DNA of 64,000 bases from Actinosynnema sp040640215 (GTDB lineage: Bacteria > Actinomycetota > Actinomycetes > Mycobacteriales > Pseudonocardiaceae): NCBI RefSeq assembly GCF_040640215.1, contig NZ_JBFABG010000003.1, positions 620,001 through 684,000 on the forward strand, written 5' to 3'. The stretch's first letter is position 1; every line of letters begins with the position of its first letter. Both the position numbers and the translations under genes were made by a program. The notes under the pieces were generated by a model. It did no database searches. It was not told where the DNA came from and saw only the letters and a list, made by a program, of their open reading frames with translations. This document shows, in pieces, positions 1 through 9,143 of this stretch.

Positions 1-2
1 TC

Positions 3-1667
3 GTCCTCACCGGGCCGGGCACCGGGCGCTCGTACACCGCGCGGCGACTGCTGCTCGACGTCGGTGCGGGCGAAGTGGTCGAAGCCAACCGGGAGCGGCC
101 CCTGGGCACCTTCGACCACCTGGACGCCGGCACCGGGTACGTGTGGGACGTGCGGGAGTCGGCGCGGAACCCGTTCGACCGGGCCGAGTTCGAGCGGATC
201 ACCCGGCTGGTGCGCTCGGTCGGGTGCCACCTCGTGATCGTGCTCGACTCCGCCGTCCAGGCCCCGTCCGAGGCGGCCGACCACGTGGTGCAGTTGACCG
301 CGCCGCCCGCGCACGACGTGGCCCTGGCGGAATTGCGGCGACGGTGCCCGACCGATGTGGACGGGCCGCTGCGGGTGCTCACGACCGACCTTGAGCTGGA
401 GGACAAGGCGTCGCCGGAGAAGGCGGTGCGCGCGGCCGGGCTCGCCGTGCGGGTGCACCAGGGACTCGACCTGAAGAGCGCGCTGACCGCGCTGCGCGAG
501 CACGTCGCGCAAGCCGTGGACCGACACCTGTCGGCGCGCTCCGACCTGGAGTTCGCGCTGTCGTTCGCCGTGGCACTGCTGGAGAACCAGCCGTACGACG
601 AGGTCATGGCACGGGCGCTGACCCTGGACGAGGCGCTGGGCGAAGCCGGGCGCGAGCCTGGCGAACCGCTCCGCCGCCGGGCGTTCGCGCTGTCGAAGAA
701 CGACCTGCTGACAGCGGTGGCCGCGACGACGACCATGCGCGACCACCCGGACTACCCAGGTCTCCAGGAGGAGACCGTCCACTTCACCCGCCAAGGCTGG
801 GCGGGCGCGGTGCTGCGCAAGCTGTGGCACGAGTACCCGCTCGCGCACGACGTGCTGTGGCAGTGGATGAGCGATCGCGGCATGACGACCCGGTTCACCG
901 ACGCCGTGCAGCACGCGGTGATCACGATCGTGACCGAGATCCCCGCCCACGAACCGCTCCAACTCCTGGACAACCTCGCGGGCCGGGGCGCGGTGGCGCA
1001 CCAGACCCTGGCGGCAGCCGTGGTGGCGAGGTTGGACGAGCGGTACAGCGACCTCGTGTCGCGCACGGTCGAGGCGTGGACCGAGGGGACGGCGTACCAG
1101 CAGGCGACAGCCGTGTGGTTCAGCCTCAACCTGTCGGAAGCCCGTCCGCTGGCCGAGTCGTTGCGCAGGCTGGAACTGATCGCCCGCTCGGCGAAGTGGA
1201 CACCGCGCAACGCGGTGGTGGCCGCTGTGCTGCAACTGCTGAAAGCAGAGCACCACCGGACGCAAGTGCTCGACGCCGTGGTGACGTGGACCGCGAACCG
1301 CCGCCTCGCCCAGGTCGCCCTGCCGCTGGCGATGTGGATAACGGGCTACTTCCCCTACCCGCTCACAACCGACCTCATCACGTCACACCCGGAGCAGCTC
1401 AAAGCTCTGGCGCACCGCGTGCTGACCGATCCGGAAAGCCGCCAGGCAGCCCTGGAGTGCCTGACGGTACTGGCGGACGAGGCGCACCTGAGGGCAACCT
1501 CCGCGAAGCGGCTCGTGCAGTTGACGCGGTTCCTGGCTCCGAACTTCACCTGGATGGGCCGCCGGAAGGCAGTGCTCGCCCTGTGCGCCACAAACCCGGA
1601 CGGCCGCAACACCCTCCACCGGGCGTTCCGCCTCGCGGCACGGATGCACGAACGTGGACGCGCCTGA
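3..1667 (+). CDS. NTPase-like protein, 5'-truncated by window edge
   Basis: The reading frame is open from the first bases and enters at a P-loop-like GPGTGRS (lysine replaced by arginine), followed by about 540 residues without another catalytic motif that I recognise. The GTG at 75 lies after this motif, so it is probably internal and the true start is upstream of the window. The remainder is alpha-helical and repeat-like, rich in Leu/Ala, with recurring paired helices between residues 150 and 540 that resemble a HEAT/TPR-type superhelix. The gene converges on the secreted-protein gene and ends before a strong hairpin. I cannot assign a function. It could be a STAND- or AAA-like regulatory ATPase with a helical scaffold, or a degenerate ATPase because of the K-to-R change. 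Confidence 0.7.
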   Translation, partial: VLTGPGTGRSYTARRLLLDVGAGEVVEANRERPLGTFDHLDAGTGYVWDVRESARNPFDRAEFERITRLVRSVGCHLVIVLDSAVQAPSEAADHVVQLTAPPAHDVALAELRRRCPTDVDGPLRVLTTDLELEDKASPEKAVRAAGLAVRVHQGLDLKSALTALREHVAQAVDRHLSARSDLEFALSFAVALLENQPYDEVMARALTLDEALGEAGREPGEPLRRRAFALSKNDLLTAVAATTTMRDHPDYPGLQEETVHFTRQGWAGAVLRKLWHEYPLAHDVLWQWMSDRGMTTRFTDAVQHAVITIVTEIPAHEPLQLLDNLAGRGAVAHQTLAAAVVARLDERYSDLVSRTVEAWTEGTAYQQATAVWFSLNLSEARPLAESLRRLELIARSAKWTPRNAVVAAVLQLLKAEHHRTQVLDAVVTWTANRRLAQVALPLAMWITGYFPYPLTTDLITSHPEQLKALAHRVLTDPESRQAALECLTVLADEAHLRATSAKRLVQLTRFLAPNFTWMGRRKAVLALCATNPDGRNTLHRAFRLAARMHERGRA

Positions 1668-1776
1668 CCAGCTCCCCGCACGGCACGAAGCAAAGCTTCA
1701 GCCGCCAACCACGATCGATCAGTGGAGCACTGAGCTTCCCCGAAGGCCGCCGCATCGACGTCGTCACATGACGTCA

Positions 1777-1811
1777 TATCCGGCCCGTGATGTCGCCGCA
1801 CGGGCCGGATA
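1777..1811. terminator. Hairpin between convergent genes
   Basis: A perfect 13-bp stem (arms 1777-1789 and 1799-1811; TATCCGGCCCGTG pairs with CACGGGCCGGATA) with a 9-nt loop sits between two convergent genes. There is no T-run on either side, which is common for actinomycete terminators. It probably terminates both transcripts. Confidence 0.7.
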
Positions 1812-1841
1812 CGACGATGGACGTCGATCAGTTCGAGCGCG

Positions 1842-2330
1842 CTAGTCCTTGATGTCCCACCACACGTCGTATTGAGAAGGACTAGGATATTCCTGCTTGT
1901 CGAAGACCAGCCGGTAGGAGCCCGTCGGCCATTCCTTGTGGTAGGGGTAGCTGTTGGCCTGGTTGTACGCCTCGACGTGAATCCTGCTGGAGCCGCTCAC
2001 GTACTCGACCCAGTACCCGGAGCCGGTCACGTGACTGTCGTACCCGGTCGCGAAGGTGACCTTGAAGTCGGGCTTGATCTCGGCGGGCGGCCTCTCCAGC
2101 CACGACGCGTCGCTGGGGTAGAAGCTGTGGGAGGAGAGCGTCCAGGTGACGTTCGTGCGGTTGTAGATGTACCCCCTGGTCGTACGCCACATGCGGGGCT
2201 CCGACGCGTTCGCCCCTCCCGACGAGGTGCTGATCGGTTCGGCGTTGACGGGGGTCGCCAGCGTGAGGGCGGCGATGATCGCCATGATCATCGCCCATGG
2301 CCGGATCAGGCGGGAGTGAGGTCGACGCAT
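1842..2330 (-). CDS. Small secreted protein, aegerolysin/crystallin-like (tentative)
   Basis: 162 residues. The N-terminus has several arginines, then a hydrophobic stretch (AMIMAIIAALTLA) and an alanine-rich cleavage region near VNA, a classical Sec signal peptide. The ATG at 2330 is chosen because AAGGG lies about 9 bases upstream, whereas longer starts would put 24 polar residues before the signal. The mature part is rich in Tyr, Trp, Ser and Asn, with YNRTNVTWTL near its start and a GYDSHVTGSGYWVEYV segment, typical of beta-sandwich extracellular proteins. It may belong to the aegerolysin/ET79 group of small secreted proteins, but I recognise this only weakly. Monocistronic, convergent with the upstream NTPase gene. 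Confidence 0.65.
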   Translation of the reverse strand: MRRPHSRLIRPWAMIMAIIAALTLATPVNAEPISTSSGGANASEPRMWRTTRGYIYNRTNVTWTLSSHSFYPSDASWLERPPAEIKPDFKVTFATGYDSHVTGSGYWVEYVSGSSRIHVEAYNQANSYPYHKEWPTGSYRLVFDKQEYPSPSQYDVWWDIKD

Positions 2331-2846
2331 GGACTTGAACCCTTTCGATCGTCCCGATTCCGCTTGTTGGCGATGTCCGCCCTCAGCGGCTTCGCCCCAC
2401 ACTGCAATGACTTCCTCGGCCTTTCAAGCCCTGTCAGCCGACCGGGGAATCCGACCACTCCAGGATGACACTCCTTTTGTACTGCGTGGCCAACCCATGA
2501 CGGACACGGCCGAATCGACCCCCGGAGAGATGCACGCGGAGCACAATCGGATGATCCGCCCGACTACAGGTTTACTGATCAAGATCCGCAGTGGCGACAC
2601 TATTCGCACATACGAAAAACACGGCGCGAGGTTTATTCTCGGATTTTCGCACATATGACGGAGTTCCGACGCCGCCGGTCACGCCACCCCAGGAACTCCT
2701 GAAACTTCTTCGCTTCCAGCCCGCGCAGGCATACCCTCCGCGCACGCTGGGGGCCCGTTCATCTCCGCCAAGTCCGAAAAGCCGAATTCACCCTCGAACA
2801 TGCGCCCTCCGCGTGCGGTGCGGAACTCGGTCCGCACCCGCAGCGC
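2331..2846. other. Gene-free spacer
   Basis: About 500 bases between the 5' end of the secreted-protein gene and the 3' end of the HerA-like ATPase gene. Base composition is more AT-rich than the flanking genes (2480-2700). I see no convincing coding frame. It should hold the promoter of the secreted-protein gene. Confidence 0.5.
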
Positions 2847-5800
2847 CTATCGCTGACGCTGTGCCCGTGCCAGGACCTCTTCCTCCACCAGCGCCGTGGG
2901 CGGGTGGTGGCTCAGGCACATCGGCACCCGGACCTTCGACAGGCCGGTGCCCTCGGTGGCACCGTAGAACTGACCGGCGGGCAGGCGGGAGACGTCGTCG
3001 ATGCGGCCACCCTTGGCACGCGCCAGGTCGCTCGCCGCCTGGATCTGGACCGGGGCGTTGAGCAGGCCGAAGAACTGGGTCGCGGCGTTGCCCGAGACCA
3101 CGTTGTGCAGGGCCTTGGGTGCCTGCGTCGCGTAGACCATGCCCAACCCGTACTTGCGGGCCTGCGACGCCAGGGTCAGCGTGCTCTGGGTGGAGGCGGT
3201 CGTGGTGCGCGAGGACACGAACGTCTGGGCCTCGTCCAGCACGAAGAGCCCGCCGAGGGGCCGGTTCCGGGCGGGGTTGCGCTTGATCCACGAGAACAGG
3301 GCGAGCTGGAGCTGGTTGACGAAGGTCTGCCGCTGGTCGTCGTTGGGCAGGCCGATGCAACTGATCACCGACACCCTGGCCCTCTTGCCGGCCGGAGGGG
3401 TGAGCAGCACGCCGGGGTCGAGCCGCTCCCCGACACCGCCGAACACCGGATCGTTGATCATCTCCGCATTGAGACCATCCGCCATGTCGGAGGCAAGGTG
3501 CGGGGCGTCCCGCACGGTGCTGACCGCAGGTGGCAGGTCGGCCAGGAACGCGAGGAAGTCCCGCAGCTCACCGCCCCCACCGCGAACGAAGTGCGTCAAG
3601 GCCTGGGTGAGGACGGCACGGCCGGTGGCGGCCTTGCGCCCACCCAGGTTGATCCGGGGCACCAGTCCCGCCACGGCCGCGTCGATCGCGGTGCGGAACT
3701 CGTCCGGGTCGTCGGGTTCGCGGTCGAAGCCGGGCAACGGGTCGAGGGTGAGCGGCCTGCCCGCCTCGCGCCGGGGCGTCCAGACCACCACGTCGGTGTC
3801 GCGCAGGTAGCGGTCGGCGCGTTCGGCGTCGCCGGGTTCCCAGAGAGCGGGTGGGGCGGGCCAGGGATCGCCCAGCCGGGCGAGGTCGTTGTTGGTGTCG
3901 ATGAGGATCGAGGAGACCCCTTGCAGCGCGACTTCCTCGACCAGGCGGCGCAGCAGCACGGTCTTGCCCGACCCGCTGCCGGCGAAGACCACAGTGTGCT
4001 TGCGCAGCAGGGCGAGCGGGACGGTGAACGGCGTGCCGGTCACGAGGCTGGTGCCCAGGCGCACGCGCGCCTCGTGGTCGGCCGGTTCCGGTCCTGTCGC
4101 GGTGAGGTCCTCCGGTGCCTCGGCCTCCTCCGAGGAGGTGGCGGGCTGGTCGGCGGTGACGTCGGACAGCGTCCCGCTGACCCCCGGCCACTCCGGTGCC
4201 GGGTCGGAATCGTCGTGACGGACCTGCGGCACGGACGTCGTCGCGAGGTGGTCGAGGTCGACCAGCGCTCTCGTCAGGAGCTGTGACGAGGTCGCGGGGC
4301 GACGGGTGAGCAGCCACGGCAGGAACCCCGGCGGTGACTGGTCGCGCATCTTCTCCAAAGCGGTGAACAGGCGCAAGTCGCTTTCGGCGATCGGCAGGTC
4401 CAAGCCCCCATCGGCGCGGAACGCCTCCAGCGCCGCCGTGGTGGCGGGCCCGCCGGAGAAGGCCGTGTTGCGCAGCACGACCAGGTGGCGCTTGTCGTCG
4501 CCTCGGCGGAGTTCCGCTTCCAGTTGGGCGGACTTGAGCCGGGCCAGCACGGCACGGGCGTTGGTGTGGGCGATGGCGCGGAAGCTCCAGTGGACCTCGC
4601 CTTCACCGGCCTCGTCCACGGTGAGACGCAGCCGCGCGTGCAGGGGCGGGTTGCCCGCGCGCGAGGCGTCGACGGTCAGCGGAGGGCCGTCGGCACCTCG
4701 TTCGAGCACTAAGCAGTGCAGCGCGGCACCGAGCAGTGCTTGCATGCGCTCGTCCTCCCGCTGGTGGTCCAGGGGAGCGAGGACGTCGGCGGCGTCGTGC
4801 AGGCGGGTGAACAGGGCGTCGAGCTCGTCCGCTTCCTGTGGCACCGCGATCGGCTGGTCCGCGGGCTCGGCGACGGCGGCGAAGTCCCGCAGTTCCTCGA
4901 CGGTGTCGTGGACGAGGCACCAACGGATGTGCTCGTCCACGCGTTGCAGGAGCCGTCGGGGCGTCCAGTGGGCCACGTCCCGCCCGGCGAACGCCGACGC
5001 GTGGACGGGCCAGGTGGCGTGCGGCGGGGTGAAGCCGATCTCGCCGTAGAGGCCGGCCAGGTGCCGCTCCACGATGGCGGTGGCCACGGCCGCGCTGGGC
5101 ATGGCGGTGCGCAGGTCGAGCACGCGGAACCGGTCGGCCGCCGAGTTGACGGCGTGGTGCTCGACGAGGTCCCACGAGCGCGGCAGGCAGGCCACCACCA
5201 CGATGGTGCGACGGGTCTCCTCGCGCACCCGCATGAGCCCGTCGGCCAGGCGGTCGACCAGGGCCTCCTCCCCCGGCGCGTCGGCGGCCTGGGTGATGAC
5301 GCTGTCGACCTGGTCGACGGCCATCACGACCGGACCGACCAGGGCGAAGATCTTGGACAGGTCGCCGAGCAGCAGTTGCGGCGGCCGGGACGCGGTGCGG
5401 AACCCCCACGCCACCCGGTCGGCGGCCTCGACGCCCTCGGGCAGGACGAGGTAGGCGTTGCCCGCTTCCCACGCCTTGCCCTTCGCGCGGTACAGGACCA
5501 GCGCCCGCAGGGTGTCCTGGCACTCGACGGCGATTGGGGGGTCGAGGGAGCGCAGGCCGTCGAGCAGCGCCTCGACGTCCTGCCCGCGCACCGGCAGGGT
5601 GCCCGTGAGGCGCATGCTCGTCTCCCGGTCCTGGCCGGTGAGGCGGGCGAGTTCACCGAGCAGGCGACCCAGTTGCCCGCCTTGGCGGTCCAGCAGGCCA
5701 CCGACCACGCCGTGCACCGCACCAGCCCAGAACGAGTGGCCGTCGAGGAGCTTGAGCAGGAAGAACGACCCGCCCTGTTGCTGCACGTGCTGCCTGAGCC

Positions 5801-6026
5801 AGCCGAGCATGTGCGTCTTGCCCACGCCGCGCTCGCCCCGCAGCACGATGCCCATGGGGTTGGCCCGCGGACGTCGTCCGGCCGCCGCGACGGCCTGGGT
5901 GATGCCGTCGACGGCATGCGGGTGCAGCCCGTCGACGTGGTGGTGCATGGGGCTCCAGATGTCGTCCGGGGTCACCGCCCAGCCGAACTGCACCGACGAC
6001 AGCGCGTGGTGTTGCTCCTCGTTCAC
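2847..6026 (-). CDS. Dual ATPase: AAA module plus HerA/VirB4-like module
   Basis: 1059 residues from a GTG that overlaps the stop of the upstream winged-helix gene (GTGA), so the two are translationally coupled. The first P-loop, RGERGVGKT, is near residue 65, with a Walker-B-like VVMAVDQVD about 160 residues later; this half looks like an ORC/STAND-type AAA ATPase. The second P-loop, GSGSGKT, is near residue 685, followed by ILIDTNNDLARLG and a Walker B GLFVLDEAQTF near 920, then RKYGLGMVYATQAP, all characteristic of HerA/DUF87 hexameric DNA-pumping ATPases. The middle is acidic and linker-like. HerA-type proteins move double-stranded DNA and are common in defence and DNA-processing modules. 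No nuclease partner (NurA, Sir2 or similar) is visible beside it, so its role is undetermined. Confidence 0.8.
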   Translation of the reverse strand: MNEEQHHALSSVQFGWAVTPDDIWSPMHHHVDGLHPHAVDGITQAVAAAGRRPRANPMGIVLRGERGVGKTHMLGWLRQHVQQQGGSFFLLKLLDGHSFWAGAVHGVVGGLLDRQGGQLGRLLGELARLTGQDRETSMRLTGTLPVRGQDVEALLDGLRSLDPPIAVECQDTLRALVLYRAKGKAWEAGNAYLVLPEGVEAADRVAWGFRTASRPPQLLLGDLSKIFALVGPVVMAVDQVDSVITQAADAPGEEALVDRLADGLMRVREETRRTIVVVACLPRSWDLVEHHAVNSAADRFRVLDLRTAMPSAAVATAIVERHLAGLYGEIGFTPPHATWPVHASAFAGRDVAHWTPRRLLQRVDEHIRWCLVHDTVEELRDFAAVAEPADQPIAVPQEADELDALFTRLHDAADVLAPLDHQREDERMQALLGAALHCLVLERGADGPPLTVDASRAGNPPLHARLRLTVDEAGEGEVHWSFRAIAHTNARAVLARLKSAQLEAELRRGDDKRHLVVLRNTAFSGGPATTAALEAFRADGGLDLPIAESDLRLFTALEKMRDQSPPGFLPWLLTRRPATSSQLLTRALVDLDHLATTSVPQVRHDDSDPAPEWPGVSGTLSDVTADQPATSSEEAEAPEDLTATGPEPADHEARVRLGTSLVTGTPFTVPLALLRKHTVVFAGSGSGKTVLLRRLVEEVALQGVSSILIDTNNDLARLGDPWPAPPALWEPGDAERADRYLRDTDVVVWTPRREAGRPLTLDPLPGFDREPDDPDEFRTAIDAAVAGLVPRINLGGRKAATGRAVLTQALTHFVRGGGGELRDFLAFLADLPPAVSTVRDAPHLASDMADGLNAEMINDPVFGGVGERLDPGVLLTPPAGKRARVSVISCIGLPNDDQRQTFVNQLQLALFSWIKRNPARNRPLGGLFVLDEAQTFVSSRTTTASTQSTLTLASQARKYGLGMVYATQAPKALHNVVSGNAATQFFGLLNAPVQIQAASDLARAKGGRIDDVSRLPAGQFYGATEGTGLSKVRVPMCLSHHPPTALVEEEVLARAQRQR

Positions 6027-6631
6027 CCGGCCGCCTCGATCGCCAGCGTGTGGCGAGGGCTGCCGCCGAGCACCAACGCGGCCTGCCTGTCCCGCTCGGT
6101 GAGCGATTTCTGGTCGGCTTCGGCCCGCAGGTGGACGTCGGGGCGGTCCGCCAGGGCCGTCAGCGCCTGGTCGAGCCGGTCGGCCGGCAGGTCGTCGAGG
6201 TGTTCGCGCAGCGCGCGGAGCGGCACCGCGTCCCCGGGGCGCGGAGCCAGCACGCGGTAGGCGGTCTCGACCCGGTGGCGCGGGTCCGCGGTGAAGAGCC
6301 CGCCGAGGGTGCCGCCGGTGATCTCCAAGTGGCGTCGCAGGCCGGCCAGCAGCACGGAGAGGGCTCCACCGGCGTACCCGGCTCGGGGAAGCCGCGGTGC
6401 GGACAGCTCGGCCTGGCACCGCACAGCACCTTCATCGGTCAGGTCGTGCACGTAGGCGCGGCCGACCTTGGTGCTGATCACCAGCCCGAGATCGTTGAGA
6501 CGGCGACGGCAATCGCCGTCGAGGGTGAAGCCCGCCAGCTCCCGCAGCTCGGCGTTGGTCAACTCGCGGGCCTCCGCCATCAGCACGAGCAGCGCGGCGC
6601 GCTCGCGCATGGTCAGCCGTTCCTCGGGCAT
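6023..6631 (-). CDS. Winged-helix protein paired with dual ATPase
   Basis: 202 residues from ATG 6631. A longer open frame exists upstream, but its translation is proline/arginine-rich and non-protein-like. Residues 5-75 (MRERAALLVLMAEARELTNAEL and following, then RRRLNDLGLVISTKVGRAYVHDLTDEG) form a winged-helix/PadR-like DNA-binding unit. The C-terminal half is helical. It overlaps the dual-ATPase gene by 4 bases, so it probably acts with it as a DNA-recognition or regulatory subunit. Function is inferred from the fold only. Confidence 0.7.
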   Translation of the reverse strand: MPEERLTMRERAALLVLMAEARELTNAELRELAGFTLDGDCRRRLNDLGLVISTKVGRAYVHDLTDEGAVRCQAELSAPRLPRAGYAGGALSVLLAGLRRHLEITGGTLGGLFTADPRHRVETAYRVLAPRPGDAVPLRALREHLDDLPADRLDQALTALADRPDVHLRAEADQKSLTERDRQAALVLGGSPRHTLAIEAAG

Positions 6632-6650
6632 CCCGTATCCGTTCCCGCGG

Positions 6651-7104
6651 TCATCCGCGTCCTCGACCGACGACGGTGCAGCCGCCCGGCTCCACCGCGA
6701 TGCCGTGCTGCGCGCCGGTGCTCTCGACGTCACCCCCCGCTCGGACGACGAGTCCGGCGGCGTGCGCCTCGACGGCGGCAAGGCGGATCTGCCGGTCGTC
6801 GTCCAGTGGGGAGGGCCCCGAGGATGGTAACCACACGGCGTCGGCCGGCCAGGGCCAGGCGCGCCACCCGACCCTGGACAGCGAGGTCGCGCAGGCTGTT
6901 CGCCGTGAGGACGTTGTCCCAAGGACACTTCGCCCTTGGTACGTCAACTACAACCGGGGCGTCGATCGGAAGGTCTTCGACCGACCGCACCGAAGCCGAC
7001 CACGCGATATGGACCCAGGCCAACCAGCCCGACCTGGAGTCAACCCGGAAAGCCTCGATGGTGTCGTCCAGCCTCCACCAGTTCGGAGCTACTCTCTCAT
7101 CTCG
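6651..7104 (-). pseudogene. Frameshifted gene upstream of the winged-helix/ATPase pair
   Basis: Two minus-strand frames with good actinomycete codon usage abut. Frame one (about 7104-6818) reads GWLAWVHIAWSASVRSVEDL and continues to RRRVVTILG. Frame two (about 6818-6651) reads DDDRQIRLAAVEAHAAGLVV and continues to a stop after VVGRGRG. They join in a G-rich run near 6815, so a single-base indel would restore one gene of about 150 residues ending 20 bases before the winged-helix start. I find no convincing start codon at the 5' end, so more may be missing. This could be real decay or a sequencing error. Confidence 0.4.
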
Positions 7105-7167
7105 ACTCGGCCGCGTCGGGAAGCGATTCGGCCCGCACAGAGCGACTCCGAGCCGAAAGGACGACGA

Positions 7168-7530
7168 GTGACGAAGCCCGCAAGGCGCGTGACCGGCCGA
7201 TGGCGGATCGTGGAGATGGACCAGTGGGACCAGGACGCCATCGACCTCGTCGAGCCCGGGTTCATCGAATTCACGCGAGGCGGGACCGGTGAATTCGGCT
7301 TCATCGCCGTCCGTGGCGGGATGGACTGCCGGTGGAGCGAGCGTGACAGCCGGCCTTTCGTCGAGTTCACCTGGGAGGGCAACGACGAGATGGACCAGGC
7401 CACCGGGCGCGGCTGGGCCGTCCTGGCCGAGGACGACACGCTCACCGGGCACCTGTTCTTCCACCTCGGAGAGGACTCGGGCTTCCGCGCGACACCGTTC
7501 CCCAAGACCAGAGCGCGAGGCGGGCGTTGA
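7168..7530 (+). CDS. Conserved hypothetical protein
   Basis: 120 residues from GTG 7168, with GAAAGGA about 7 bases upstream. The sequence starts VTKPARRVTGRWRIVEMDQW and has a tryptophan-rich beta-strand pattern (WDQDAIDLVEPGFIEF, WEGNDEMDQATGRGWAVL, FFHLGEDSGFRA). I recognise this as a small, widespread actinobacterial and proteobacterial hypothetical family of unknown function, often beside a longer unknown gene as here. Its last codons overlap the next gene by 4 bases (TTGA). Confidence 0.75.
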   Translation: MTKPARRVTGRWRIVEMDQWDQDAIDLVEPGFIEFTRGGTGEFGFIAVRGGMDCRWSERDSRPFVEFTWEGNDEMDQATGRGWAVLAEDDTLTGHLFFHLGEDSGFRATPFPKTRARGGR

Positions 7531-8684
7531 GCGAGTACCAGTACTACGAATTCGTCGCGCTGGACCAGCCGCTCGCCGCGAAGGCGCAGGCCGAGGTCCG
7601 CGCCCTGTCCACTCGTGCGCGAATCACCGCCACCAGCTTCGTCAACGAGTACGAGTGGGGCGACTTCCGCGGCGACCCGAGCCGACTGGTGGAACGTCAC
7701 TACGACGCGCACCTCTACCTCGCCAACTGGGGAACCCGACGCCTCCTGCTGCGCCTGCCACGCAGTCTGCTCGACGTGGACGCGGTCGAGCCCTACCTCG
7801 TCGACGAGCAGGTCGAGACCTGGACGACGGACACGCACCTCATCGTCGACCTGCACAACAACGACGAGACCGGCGACTGGGACTACGAACCGCAGGGAGC
7901 ACTGTCCGCCATCGTCGGAGTCCGGACCGAACTCGCCGCCGGCGACCACCGCGCGCTGTACCTGGCGTGGCTCGCCGGATACGGCACCTGGGAACGCGAC
8001 GAGAACACCTTCGACCGCGAAGCCGACCACGACCCGGAACCACCCGTGCCCGCCGGACTGCACACACTCACCGCGGCGCAGCGCGCGCTGGCCGACTTCC
8101 TCCGGCTCGACGACGACCTGCTAGCGGTCGCCGCCGAAGCGAGCCCACCACTGAACGAGACCACCGACGACCCCAAACAGCTCGCGGCTTGGTTAACAAC
8201 GCTGCCCGCCACCGAAAAAGACCACCTGCTGCTGCGTGTCGTCCAGGACCAAGCCGCGACCGTGCGGATGGAACTACTGCGCCGGTTCCGTGGCAGCACC
8301 CCGCCCGTCACCGCACCGCCACAGCGCACCGTGGGCGAGCTCCTGGACGAGACAGCACGCAGACGTGCCAAACGGCAGCAGCGGGAAAAGGCGAAGCGCG
8401 CCGAGGAGAAAGCCCACCACGAGCGCGACCGAGCCCTCGCCCGCGAGCGGCGACTGGACGAGCTGGCGCAGGACGAGCAAGCCGCCTGGACACGCGTCGA
8501 CGCCCTGATCGCCACCCGCAAACCCGCCGACTACGACGCCGCCGTGGCACTCCTAGTCGATCTGCAAGCTTTGGCCAACCGCGAGAACCGACCACTCGAC
8601 TTCAACCGGTGCCACGCGGCCCTCCGACAGACGCACAAGAACAAGCCCAGCCTCATCGCCCGCCTGGCACGCGTAAACCTGTGA
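7527..8684 (+). CDS. Conserved hypothetical partner with coiled-coil C-terminus
   Basis: 385 residues from a TTG overlapping the upstream stop, so the pair is coupled. The N-terminal 170 residues are a compact domain beginning SEYQYYEFVALDQPL and rich in aromatic residues. Residues 265-320 form a charged coiled coil (RRRAKRQQREKAKRAEEKAH). The C-terminus (about 325-385) is a short helical domain with a FNRCHAALR motif. I recall this arrangement as a conserved unknown frequently found with the preceding small protein, sometimes near SWIM-type zinc-finger genes. No catalytic motif is visible. Confidence 0.75.
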   Translation: MSEYQYYEFVALDQPLAAKAQAEVRALSTRARITATSFVNEYEWGDFRGDPSRLVERHYDAHLYLANWGTRRLLLRLPRSLLDVDAVEPYLVDEQVETWTTDTHLIVDLHNNDETGDWDYEPQGALSAIVGVRTELAAGDHRALYLAWLAGYGTWERDENTFDREADHDPEPPVPAGLHTLTAAQRALADFLRLDDDLLAVAAEASPPLNETTDDPKQLAAWLTTLPATEKDHLLLRVVQDQAATVRMELLRRFRGSTPPVTAPPQRTVGELLDETARRRAKRQQREKAKRAEEKAHHERDRALARERRLDELAQDEQAAWTRVDALIATRKPADYDAAVALLVDLQALANRENRPLDFNRCHAALRQTHKNKPSLIARLARVNL

Positions 8685-8733
8685 CCGGGCCAACCTCACC
8701 GGATCACTCGCCCCGACGACCAGCACAAACAGC

Positions 8734-8749
8734 TACCTCCTAGGAGGTA
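8734..8749. promoter_or_regulatory. Perfect 16-bp palindrome
   Basis: TACCTCCTAGGAGGTA is a perfect palindrome about 50 bases after the stop of the upstream gene, in otherwise AT-enriched non-coding DNA running to 9124. It is too short for a convincing terminator and more like a dimeric protein-binding site. No downstream plus-strand gene is apparent. Confidence 0.3.
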
Positions 8750-8985
8750 CTGCTCGGCCAGTCATCCATCCCGACCATCGAATCAGCAACAGCTACGGCA
8801 ACAACAAATCCTCGCTGGAACCGCGAACCAGTCACCAAACTGGTGACCACAGTTGACAGCATCTTGCGCGAAGCAAGCAGGAACCATTCCAGAACAGCCG
8901 ACCTCAGCCTACAGCGCACTTAAATACAAGATCGACCACATACCACATAAGCACAGGTCGACAAAACAATCCAGACAAGCTGCTA

Positions 8986-9143
8986 CCCAGCGCAAACAGA
9001 TATCCAGCAAGTCAACCAGCGCAGTTCACCGCCACCCGCAGCCGTGACACGTCATTCGACTCCACCGGATACTCCAGATTTTCTCCACACACCGCAGTGC
9101 GGTCGGCGGCAACACGTGCCGACCTCAACCGCCGAACACACGG
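8986..9143 (-). repeat. Boundary repeat, copy A (diverged)
   Basis: Copy A of a repeat also present at 11656-11907 and 22423-22681. Shared blocks in order on the plus strand are CCAGCGCAAACAGA, CAGTTCACCGC, GACACGTCATTCGACTC, ACTCCAGATTTTCTCC (degenerate core) and TCAACCGCCGAACAC. On the minus strand the repeat starts inside the last codons of the immunity-like gene (reading DRVFGG-stop) and runs about 140 bases downstream. It is the most diverged copy. Confidence 0.65.
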
